Assembly (NCBI GenBank): GCA_021202245.1
Contig: JAJQDK010000075.1
Location: 290-10,444 of the forward strand
Direction of reading: 5' to 3'
Source of the DNA: Clostridiales bacterium
GTDB lineage: Bacteria > Bacillota > Clostridia > Oscillospirales > Acutalibacteraceae
Length of the DNA stretch: 10,155 bases
A program made the translations under genes and the position numbers. Positions within the stretch are counted from its first letter, which is position 1. Every line of letters begins with the position of its first letter. The notes under the pieces were generated by a model. It had not been told where the DNA came from. It saw only the letters and a program-made list of their open reading frames with translations, and made no database searches. Below are positions 1 to 5,899 of this stretch, in pieces.

Positions 1-2
1 AT

Positions 3-377
3 CCCGCCGACTCCGAAAGCAACATCAAGGTGACAATCAACGACGGCGATGAATCCGTAAGCAGCGGTTCAATGTTTTTTGAGGAGCATCTCAGCGAGGA
101 CGACAAATATCCCGTGTTCCTTGACGGCAATCACGCAGTTACCGAGATTACAAACTCGGACGCCGAGGGCGGAACTGTTTTGCTGATTAAGGACAGCTTT
201 TCTCACTGCCTTGCGCCGTTTCTCGCCGACAATTACAGCAAGGTTATTTTGGTGGATATGCGTTATTACAAGCTCAGTGTTTCGGAGCTTGCCCAAAAGG
301 AAAACGCCGAACAGATTGTTGTCCTCTACGGAATTGACAACCTTGCCACCGACACCGATATAGTATGGCTGAAATGA
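3..377 (+). CDS. DHHW-family protein, C-terminal fragment (5' end outside window)
   Basis: The open frame enters from the left edge without a stop and ends at TGA 375-377, so only the last 124 residues are seen and the start is missing. The segment VLLIKDSFSHCLAPFLADNY, followed by VILVDMRYYK and a closing VVLYGIDNLATDTD, resembles the C-terminal part of clostridial DHHW-family proteins. These are relatives of the AlgX/AlgJ SGNH-like proteins often linked to O-acetylation or export of cell-surface polysaccharides. In that fold the KDSF region normally carries catalytic or structural residues near the C-terminus. The diagnostic DHHW motif would lie upstream of the window and cannot be checked. 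The gene converges on the dockerin gene, and two hairpins follow its stop. The family call is from remembered sequence patterns; a specific substrate cannot be assigned. Confidence 0.7.
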   Translation, partial: PADSESNIKVTINDGDESVSSGSMFFEEHLSEDDKYPVFLDGNHAVTEITNSDAEGGTVLLIKDSFSHCLAPFLADNYSKVILVDMRYYKLSVSELAQKENAEQIVVLYGIDNLATDTDIVWLK

Positions 378-387
378 TAAGCTGAAC

Positions 388-411
388 GGCTTAGGGCAAG
401 CCTTTATTATC
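388..411 (+). terminator. Possible weak terminator hairpin after the DHHW gene
   Basis: GGCTT (388-392) can pair with AAGCC (398-402) around the loop AGGGC, and TTTATTATC follows. The stem is only 5 bp, so this is a weak intrinsic terminator at best. A much better hairpin lies 30 bases downstream. The core of this element recurs at 2070-2082. Confidence 0.35.
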
Positions 412-431
412 AGAGGTATGAATACACGCAA

Positions 432-459
432 AAACGGCAGGAAATCAATCCTGCCGTTT
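432..459. terminator. Bidirectional intrinsic terminator between convergent genes
   Basis: AAACGGCAGG (432-441) is perfectly complementary to CCTGCCGTTT (450-459) across an 8-base loop. On the minus strand the stem runs into TTTTTGCG, and on the plus strand it is followed by CGTTTTATC. It lies between the plus-strand DHHW gene and the minus-strand dockerin gene and can end both transcripts. The 378-533 intergenic stretch holds this and the weaker hairpin at 388; nothing else was recognised there. Confidence 0.85.
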
Positions 460-533
460 CGTTTTATCTGCGCTTGAAAAGCTGTATTATTCTGTTCTGT
501 TCGGTCAAATTGTCCGCCGGGGCAGTCAACAGG

Positions 534-2033
534 TCACGTCGTTCCGACTACCATTTTTTGCAGGGCGGTTGCATCGGTAATTGAAATAATTCCGTCGCCG
601 TTTACTTCGGCAACAAGCGCCTGCTCGCTTGTAAAGGAGTATGAGCCCACTATGTATTTCTGAATCAGTGTGGCATCGGCAACGCTGATAAATCCGTCGC
701 CGTTCACATCGCCCATCAGCAAATTATCGCTGTTAATTACTATAGCGTAAAGTCCGAGGGAATCGTCCGTAAAGACAAGATATCCGTCCGTATATACTGC
801 GTTCATATCGGTAACTGTGCCGTCGGCTTCAATTTTATACACCACTGCATTTTCGTTTGTAACGGGAATCTGCACCGTCACATTGCCCGAAAGCTCAAAT
901 TCGGCTCCGTCATCGGTCAATTCAATGCTGTATAATTCAAGCAGATTTTCGCCCTCATCGAGATAGGACTTTACTTCATCTGCGCTCTCGCTGTGAGTGA
1001 GGTCCTCAACGCTCAGCTCTCCGCCTTCATCGGCTGTTACGCTTATGTCCGTTGCTTCATCGGTATAGGTGCTTCCCTCCGTCGGGTCTGTAGCTACGGG
1101 GTCTGTCTGCTCCGAGGTGCTTTCCTCCGTCGGGTCTGTAGCTACGGGGTCTGTCTGCTCCGAGGTGCTTTCCTCTGTGGATTCTGCGGTTGAGGATTCG
1201 CTCTGCTCGGTCGTGTTTACCTCTGTGGATTCTGCGGTTGAGGATTCGCTCTGCTCGGTCGTGTTTACCTCTGTGGATTCTGCGGTTGAGGATTCGCTTT
1301 GTTCGGTTGTGCTTTCCTCCGTAGTGTTGTTTGCAGTGGTTTCAACCGATTCCGTTGCCTCGGTGGTTGTGGGGGCAACATAATTTGATTCGGGCGAAAG
1401 CTCCGTATCAAGAGAAACCTCCACTGTATCTGCGTTGCCGTCATAATCGGGCACTGCGTGATTAACAAGGTAGACGTTCTCGTCGCTGTCTGCCACGCCT
1501 TCACTGTCAAGCGCCGAAACACAAAGCACGTCCACTCTCAGAGTAAGCGTTGTTTCAACGCAGGCATCTGAATCGAACACGTTGAATTTTACTTGGCACA
1601 CGGCAGCCGACTCGGATGAGGTGTCAAACAGAGAGGTGCTTGTTGCGCAGGCTTTAAGTCTGTCGGTGTTTTCGTCGGGCATTTCCTCGGTGGAAACGGC
1701 TGAATAATGATAGGACACAGCAGTAGAAGAATAGCACACGGGGATTACCGTGTTCCTTGTGTTTTTGGAAGAAATTGAAAATACCGTTGAGTCATAGAAC
1801 AGCGTCCACTGAATGTTGAGCAAATCCTTGCTCGACTGCATATAGCAGGTGACGGTTACTTCGCTTGTATCGGCATCGTATTCCGCAGAGGTTGACGGGA
1901 AATAATTTGAGATGACGTTTACCTTCAGCGGGGCTGTTGAAGCTTCATCGGCAGCCGCAGCAAGTGTTGACGATAGGAATGTTGATGAGAATATCACCAA
2001 AAAGGCTGACAAAAGACTGATTGCTTTTTTCAT
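534..2033 (-). CDS. Secreted dockerin protein with cohesin-like N-terminal region and Ser/Thr/Glu-rich linker
   Basis: This 499-residue protein is probably exported and attached to a cellulosome-like scaffold or cell-surface cohesin. Residues 1-28 form a signal peptide (MKK start, hydrophobic core, AAAA before DEA). Residues 35-200 form a beta-rich region (strands such as EVTVTCYM and NIQWTLFYDSTVF) that resembles the cohesin/carbohydrate-binding sandwich superfamily and has six cysteines (63, 100, 129, 146, 158, 171). Residues 220-320 are a Ser/Thr/Glu/Pro linker encoded by 48-bp repeats. Residues 325-433 form a second beta domain of a type common in gut Firmicutes surface proteins (VTVQIPVTNENAVVYKIEADG). 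The C-terminus is a type I dockerin with two calcium-loop repeats: D442, N444, D446, S450, D453, and E476, N478, D480, S484, D487. The start is supported by AGGAGG 8 bases upstream. It has its own promoter and a leader of about 150 nt. No catalytic domain is visible, so a structural, adaptor or binding role is inferred. The dockerin call is firm; the cohesin-like call is tentative. Confidence 0.85.
   Translation of the reverse strand: MKKAISLLSAFLVIFSSTFLSSTLAAAADEASTAPLKVNVISNYFPSTSAEYDADTSEVTVTCYMQSSKDLLNIQWTLFYDSTVFSISSKNTRNTVIPVCYSSTAVSYHYSAVSTEEMPDENTDRLKACATSTSLFDTSSESAAVCQVKFNVFDSDACVETTLTLRVDVLCVSALDSEGVADSDENVYLVNHAVPDYDGNADTVEVSLDTELSPESNYVAPTTTEATESVETTANNTTEESTTEQSESSTAESTEVNTTEQSESSTAESTEVNTTEQSESSTAESTEESTSEQTDPVATDPTEESTSEQTDPVATDPTEGSTYTDEATDISVTADEGGELSVEDLTHSESADEVKSYLDEGENLLELYSIELTDDGAEFELSGNVTVQIPVTNENAVVYKIEADGTVTDMNAVYTDGYLVFTDDSLGLYAIVINSDNLLMGDVNGDGFISVADATLIQKYIVGSYSFTSEQALVAEVNGDGIISITDATALQKMVVGTT
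1076..1315 (-). repeat. Five 48-bp tandem repeats coding the dockerin protein linker
   Basis: The units are 1076-1123, 1124-1171, 1172-1219, 1220-1267 and 1268-1315. The first two are identical to each other over 48 bases. The third and fourth are identical to each other, and the fifth differs from the fourth at five positions. Each unit codes 16 residues: SEQTDPVATDPTE type for the first pair and TTEQSESSTAESTEVN type for the other three. Because the period is a multiple of three, unit gain or loss keeps the frame. Confidence 0.93.
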
Positions 2034-2183
2034 TTTGACCTCCTGAGCCGGGCGCTCTGTATTTTGATAGCTTAGGGCAAGCTCCTTATCGAATTATTTA
2101 TGCGTGATTCAGCTTGCACCGGCGCGCTAAAAGCCGATTGCAGCATAGTCCGACGGGGCTTTGCCGAGATTGTAAGCCTGTTT
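2034..2183 (-). promoter_or_regulatory. Structured 5' leader of the dockerin gene
   Basis: The predicted start site near 2183 gives a leader of about 150 nt before the ATG at 2033. Visible pairings are ATCGGC with GCCGGT (arms 2133-2138 and 2118-2123), flanked by further TGCA complementarity out to about 2112-2144; AGCTT with AAGCT around 2069-2083; and GAGC with GCTC about 2045-2057, just before the ribosome binding site. A segment containing GGCAAAGCC lies near 2160. I do not recognise a known riboswitch class. The remaining part of the gap, 2219-2326, is AT-rich and shows no gene or clear terminator for the upstream pdaB-like gene. Confidence 0.4.
2070..2082. repeat. Second copy of a 13-bp hairpin core also found at 389-401
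   Basis: GCTTAGGGCAAGC occurs at 389-401 and 2070-2082 in the same orientation, one copy on each side of the dockerin gene. In both places the ends can form a short stem around AGGGC, and TTATC follows within a few bases. A 13-base match can arise by chance in 10 kb, so its meaning is uncertain. Confidence 0.4.
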
Positions 2184-2189
2184 ACTGAT

Positions 2190-2218
2190 ATTTTAGCATA
2201 TAAAAATACATATTTCAA
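2190..2218 (-). promoter_or_regulatory. Sigma-A-type promoter of the dockerin gene
   Basis: Read on the minus strand: -35 TTGAAA (2213-2218), a 17-base spacer, then -10 TAAAAT (2190-2195) preceded by TGC as an extended -10. Each hexamer differs from consensus by one base. The surrounding sequence is AT-rich, as expected for a strong Gram-positive promoter. Confidence 0.75.
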
Positions 2219-2326
2219 TATTTTTTGCATAGGTCCGAGGATAAGATTGAATTTTTATTTTTAAATTTTGACGGAACGCCTGATAGAAAATCAAACTTTA
2301 TGCTCACGCTCGGAATATTCGGGAAT

Positions 2327-3091
2327 TTATTTTGCGCACATTTTGCCCTGAACGTCGGTGTAGTATTCGCCGTCGAGCAAAATCTCGGATACGGGGACAA
2401 TTTCGTAGCCCTTTGCTTTTATGCCCTCAATCACCATAGGAAGAGCTTCGGGGGTGTTTGTTGCGCCGTTGTGCATAAGAATAATGCTGCCGTTTGTTAT
2501 TTTGTCAACCACGTTTGCGGTAATTTGTTCGGGCGTGGGGTCCTGCCAGTCAAGGGAATCAACATCCCACTGAATACAGTACATAGAACAGCTCTTCACC
2601 GTGTTGACCACATCGTTGTTGTAGTCGCCGTAGGGTGCGCGGAACAGTGTGGGAGCTTTGCCGGTGAGCTTCTTGATTTTTTCATTGCACGACTGAATCT
2701 GAGAAGTCATATCGCCTGTTGAAAGCTGCGTCATATACGGGTGAGTGTTGCTGTGGTTGCCTATATCGTGGCCTCTTTCGGCTATATCCTTAACGCTTTC
2801 GGGGTATTTGTCTACCCAGTCGCCTACAAGGAAAAACGTGGATTTAACCTCGTATTTGTCTAAAATTTCAAGCAGTGTGTCCGTCTGCTCGTTGCCCCAG
2901 GCGGCGTCAAAGGACAGCGCAACCTGTTTTTTGTCGGTGTCTACACAGTAAACGGGAATTTCACGCTCCGTACTTGCCGTTTGAACCGCCTTGACGGTTG
3001 AGGTTATCGCTGTCGCAGCCGCCAACACTCCTATTAAAAGGCAGAAGCCTGCCGAAATTAAGCTTCGTTTGGTTAAAATCAATAAACGCAT
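2327..3091 (-). CDS. pdaB: PdaB-like polysaccharide deacetylase, membrane-anchored
   Basis: This is a 254-residue NodB/carbohydrate esterase 4-type deacetylase, expected to remove acetyl groups from peptidoglycan or related amino sugars outside the membrane. An N-terminal hydrophobic segment (about residues 11-30) is a signal anchor. The family motifs appear in order: SFDAAWG (60-66), HSNTH (113-117), RAPYG (151-155), WDVDSLDW (175-182) and LMHNG (205-209). Motif 1 keeps the first Asp (D62), usually the catalytic base, but has Ala63 where classical NodB enzymes have a metal-binding Asp. Similar changes are typical of the sporulation-associated PdaB branch (FDISWG type), hence the name. H113 and H117 remain as metal ligands. 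The start has GGAGGGG 5 bases upstream, and that site can be masked by a hairpin. It is the last gene of the recA-to-cysS run. A role in sporulation is inferred from the family; the window has no other sporulation gene. A vegetative deacetylase is also possible. Confidence 0.82.
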   Translation of the reverse strand: MRLLILTKRSLISAGFCLLIGVLAAATAITSTVKAVQTASTEREIPVYCVDTDKKQVALSFDAAWGNEQTDTLLEILDKYEVKSTFFLVGDWVDKYPESVKDIAERGHDIGNHSNTHPYMTQLSTGDMTSQIQSCNEKIKKLTGKAPTLFRAPYGDYNNDVVNTVKSCSMYCIQWDVDSLDWQDPTPEQITANVVDKITNGSIILMHNGATNTPEALPMVIEGIKAKGYEIVPVSEILLDGEYYTDVQGKMCAK

Positions 3092-3094
3092 AAA

Positions 3095-3126
3095 ATCCCC
3101 TCCGCATAATCATATGAGGAGGGGAT
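3095..3126 (-). promoter_or_regulatory. Hairpin masking the pdaB ribosome binding site, or cysS attenuator
   Basis: ATCCCCTCC (minus strand, 3126-3118) pairs perfectly over 9 bp with GGAGGGGAT (3103-3095), with a 14-base loop. The 3' arm contains the whole Shine-Dalgarno sequence GGAGGGG of the next gene, and the stem is followed by TTTT and the ATG. The same structure could therefore block translation of pdaB, act as a weak terminator after cysS, or do both. Confidence 0.6.
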
Positions 3127-3139
3127 AGCTTAATATTAC

Positions 3140-4549
3140 TTATTTTTCGTAATGCCATTTGATTCCGTCCTTGGTGTCCTCAAGAACGACGTTCATTTCC
3201 CTGAGCCTGTCACGAATTGCATCGGCTGTTGCCCAGTCCTTATCGGCACGGGCTTGGGTGCGCTGTGCAATGAGCGCTTCGATTTCAGCGGAAGCCTCGT
3301 TGTCGGAAACGCTTTGAGTCTTTGCGGGCTTGCCTTCGGTGAGGTCAAGCGAAAGCACTTTGTCAAACTCGCCGATTACAAAAAGCTTTGTTGCGTCGTC
3401 AAGGTCTGATTTCAGCACATCGTAAACGCAGGTGAGTCCGAGAGAGGTGTTCAAATCGTTGTCGAGAGCCTCCTTAAAGGCACAGATAAATGGCTGAGCC
3501 TTTTCCTTAACGGCAACGCCGTCCTTTGAAAGAGCGGAAATCCTGCCGATAAGCTTGTCATATGCCTTTGCGGTGTTGTCAAGGCTTTCGTATGAGAAGG
3601 TGAGCGGCTTGCGGTAGTGGCTTTGCAGACAGAACATTCTGTAAACAAGGGGATTATATCCCTTACTTTCAAGGAGCGATACCGTGAGGAAGTCGCCCTT
3701 TGACTTGCTCATCTTTCCTCTTGCGTCGTTGAGGTGCAGAACGTGGAACCAATAGCCGCACCACTTGTGGCCGAGAAACGCCTCGCTCTGCGCAATTTCA
3801 TTGGTGTGGTGGGGAAAGGCGTTGTCGATTCCGCCGCAGTGAATATCAAGATATTCTCCGTTGTGCTTGCAGCTTATGCTTGAACACTCAATGTGCCAGC
3901 CGGGGTAGCCCACACCCCAGGGACTGTCCCATTTAAGCTCCTGAGAGTCAAATTTGGACTTGGTGAACCAAAGGACAAAATCGGTTTTATTGCGCTTGTT
4001 TTTGTCCTCTTCAACGCTGTCACGCACGCCTACCGCCAAATCCTCCTCGTTCATATTGCCGAACACATAGTAGGTGTCGAGCTTTGAGGTGTCAAAGTAG
4101 ACGTTGCCGCCCGAAACATAGGCGTAGCCCTTGTCAAGCAGGACGGAAATCATATTTATAAAATCATCAATGCAGTTTGTGGCAGGCTCAACAACGTCGG
4201 GACGTTTAATATTGAGCTTTGCGCAGTCCTCAAAAAAAGCATCGGTGTAAAACTTCGCAATTTCAAGCACCGATTTGTGTTCACGCTTTGCTCCGGCAAG
4301 CATTTTGTCCTCGCCCGTGTCCGCATCGCTTGTGAGATGCCCCACGTCGGTAATATTCATTACCCGATTGACGTTGTAGCCCGAAAAACGCAGATATTTT
4401 TCAAGGACATCCTCCATAATATAGGTTCTCAAATTTCCGATATGGGCGTAATGGTAAACGGTCGGACCGCAGGTGTACATATTGACCTTTTCGGGTGAGT
4501 GGGGCACAAATTCCTGCTTTGTCTGTCCGAGAGAATTATATAAAATCAT
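3140..4549 (-). CDS. cysS: Cysteinyl-tRNA synthetase
   Basis: This cytoplasmic class I aminoacyl-tRNA synthetase charges tRNA-Cys with cysteine using ATP. The 469-residue length is normal for the bacterial enzyme. Visible marks are CGPTVY (27-32), the HIGH-type signature HIGN (36-39), GWHIECS (217-223), the IDNAFPHHTNE block (241-251) and KMSKS (279-283). The zinc site is read as C27, C222, H247 and E251 by analogy with the E. coli enzyme. The C-terminal part (about 350-460) is the helical anticodon-binding region. The ATG overlaps the cysE stop in ATGA (4-nt overlap), and an AAGGAGC ribosome binding site sits inside the cysE end, so translation is probably coupled. The pairing of cysE with cysS is known in Firmicutes, where the genes may be controlled by a T-box; none is visible here. 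Confidence 0.97.
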   Translation of the reverse strand: MILYNSLGQTKQEFVPHSPEKVNMYTCGPTVYHYAHIGNLRTYIMEDVLEKYLRFSGYNVNRVMNITDVGHLTSDADTGEDKMLAGAKREHKSVLEIAKFYTDAFFEDCAKLNIKRPDVVEPATNCIDDFINMISVLLDKGYAYVSGGNVYFDTSKLDTYYVFGNMNEEDLAVGVRDSVEEDKNKRNKTDFVLWFTKSKFDSQELKWDSPWGVGYPGWHIECSSISCKHNGEYLDIHCGGIDNAFPHHTNEIAQSEAFLGHKWCGYWFHVLHLNDARGKMSKSKGDFLTVSLLESKGYNPLVYRMFCLQSHYRKPLTFSYESLDNTAKAYDKLIGRISALSKDGVAVKEKAQPFICAFKEALDNDLNTSLGLTCVYDVLKSDLDDATKLFVIGEFDKVLSLDLTEGKPAKTQSVSDNEASAEIEALIAQRTQARADKDWATADAIRDRLREMNVVLEDTKDGIKWHYEK

Positions 4550-5229
4550 TTTTGCTCCTTACCTCCGTTTGCGTTATCGTTTATATCTTTTGCATCTGCG
4601 CCTTCAAGCTTTTGCAGCTGCTTTTCAAGCACGTTTATTTTATGCTCAAGGTTGCACAGCGCAAGGGCAACAGGGTCTGAAACGTGAATCTGATCAAGTG
4701 TTTCACTGCGTATGCCGTTAATCTTTACAATCCTTGCAGGAACGCCCACGGCGGTGGCGTTTGCCGGAACCTCGCTCAGAACCACTGCACCGGCGGCGAT
4801 TCTGGAATTGTCGCCCACGGTGAACGGACCGAGCACCTTTGCCCCGGAGCCTACAAGCACATTGTTGCCGAGGGTGGGGTGGCGCTTTCCGGTATCCTTG
4901 CCGGTTCCTCCGAGCGTTACGTTCTGATATATGGTGCAGTTGTCGCCGATTACGGTGGTTTCACCGATTACAACTCCCATACCATGGTCTATGAACAGCC
5001 CTTTGCCGATTTGAGCGCCGGGATGAATTTCTATGCCTGTTTTGTGACGGCTGCGCTGTGAAATCCAGCGTGCCAAAAATTTCAGATTATGTCGGTAACA
5101 CCAATTTGCTTTGCGGTGCGACCTGACAGCCTTAAAGCCGGAATACAGAAAAAACACCTCGGCTTTGTTTCTTGCGGCAGGGTCACGTTCAAGCACGGCG
5201 TTAATATCAGATTTTAGAGTTTTAAACAA
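4546..5229 (-). CDS. cysE: Serine O-acetyltransferase
   Basis: The enzyme transfers acetyl from acetyl-CoA to serine, giving O-acetylserine, the precursor of cysteine. The N-terminal helical part (1-60) reads like the short Bacillus/Clostridium type (DPAAR at 16-20, EVFFLYSGFKA). A left-handed beta-helix of hexapeptide repeats follows (about 66-170). Key segments are GIEIHPGAQIG (65-75), DHGMGVVIGET (81-91, with H82 as the likely catalytic His and E67 as its acidic partner), GGTGKDTGKRHPT (107-119) and GVPARIV (162-168). A charged helical tail (196-209) could be a coiled coil. The chosen start is a TTG with only a weak upstream GGA. It is preferred because MFKTLKSDI aligns with known N-termini and no ATG or GTG lies nearby in frame. 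A 31-nt gap separates it from pgsA, and it overlaps cysS by 4 nt. With CysS it links cysteine synthesis to its use. Confidence 0.95.
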   Translation of the reverse strand: MFKTLKSDINAVLERDPAARNKAEVFFLYSGFKAVRSHRKANWCYRHNLKFLARWISQRSRHKTGIEIHPGAQIGKGLFIDHGMGVVIGETTVIGDNCTIYQNVTLGGTGKDTGKRHPTLGNNVLVGSGAKVLGPFTVGDNSRIAAGAVVLSEVPANATAVGVPARIVKINGIRSETLDQIHVSDPVALALCNLEHKINVLEKQLQKLEGADAKDINDNANGGKEQK

Positions 5230-5260
5230 ATCATCACATCCGAACTGCGACAGCAGAGAG

Positions 5261-5851
5261 CTACATATCCTTGATGAAGCTTCTGTTGCGATATATATAG
5301 ATTACCCCCGAAATAACAGCAAATACGGCGGAAATCCACACGAGTATTTCGCTGATAACCGGAACGGCTGAGTTAAAGGCAAGAATGAAGTCTTCGCTGA
5401 TTTCAACTCCGAGAGAGGGCAAATCAAGAATAATCTGCATAAGCAAAATTGCGATTACGGCAATCATCTGTGAAACGGTTTTTACTTTGCCCCAGATGTT
5501 TGCCGCCACCACCTTGCCCTTTGAGTCGGCGATAAGTCTTATTGAGGTCACGGAAAATTCTCTGAAAAGTACAATTATTACTACTACGCAGTCGCAAAGT
5601 CCGTTTTGCACAAAGCACAAAAGCGCGGCAAGCACCAGGATTTTGTCGGCAAGCGGGTCTGTAAATTTTCCGAAATCCGTTACAAGGTTCCTTTTTCGTG
5701 CAATCTTTCCGTCCAGCAGGTCGGTTATCGAAGCGGCAGCAAATATAACAAGGGCGGCAATGTCGTCTGCGGGAAAGTCAAGGAGCAAAGCCGCAACGAA
5801 AAACGGAACGAGCAAAATGCGCCCTGTTGTCAGTTTGTTTGGAAGATTCAT
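5261..5851 (-). CDS. pgsA: CDP-diacylglycerol--glycerol-3-phosphate 3-phosphatidyltransferase
   Basis: This membrane enzyme makes phosphatidylglycerol phosphate from CDP-diacylglycerol and glycerol-3-phosphate, the committed step to phosphatidylglycerol and cardiolipin. At 196 residues it has the usual length. The CDP-alcohol phosphotransferase signature is complete: D44, D47, G48, A51, R52, G61, D65 and D69 in the order DxxDGxxAR-x8-GxxxDxxxD. The N-terminus (NLPNKLTTGRI) is also typical. Several hydrophobic membrane segments are visible (about 12-26, 30-44, 71-98, 126-146 and 165-187). The ATG has AGAAGG 7 bases upstream. It lies 48 nt after rimO and 31 nt before cysE. The rimO-pgsA neighbourhood near recA is common in Clostridia. 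A related CDP-alcohol enzyme is possible but less likely given this context. Confidence 0.95.
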   Translation of the reverse strand: MNLPNKLTTGRILLVPFFVAALLLDFPADDIAALVIFAAASITDLLDGKIARKRNLVTDFGKFTDPLADKILVLAALLCFVQNGLCDCVVVIIVLFREFSVTSIRLIADSKGKVVAANIWGKVKTVSQMIAVIAILLMQIILDLPSLGVEISEDFILAFNSAVPVISEILVWISAVFAVISGVIYIYRNRSFIKDM

Positions 5852-5899
5852 ATAATTACCTTCTGATTTTAAAATATGTTGCAGTGAGGCGAGGCGTGC

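Noticed and set aside
69..431. Minus-strand open frame of 120 codons opposite the DHHW fragment
   Set aside because: The plus frame has clear family similarity and a terminator in the right place; the minus frame has none.
1076..1315. CRISPR array
   Set aside because: The units are contiguous 48-bp coding repeats without spacers.
1069..1383. Plus-strand open frame of 104 codons with repeated SSVDSAVEDSLCSVVF units
   Set aside because: It is the antisense reading of the 48-bp linker repeats of the dockerin gene and has no ribosome binding site or family match.
2150..2180. c-di-GMP-I riboswitch in the dockerin leader
   Set aside because: Only a GCAAAGCC-like piece is present; the first aptamer arm with its GAAA loop and the closing stem are not found.
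2225..2722. Plus-strand open frame of 165 codons at the pdaB end and the dockerin promoter region
   Set aside because: Mostly antisense to the deacetylase motifs, and it has no ribosome binding site.
5385..5855. Plus-strand open frame of 156 codons opposite pgsA
   Set aside because: Antisense to the complete CDP-alcohol phosphotransferase gene; no own start signal.
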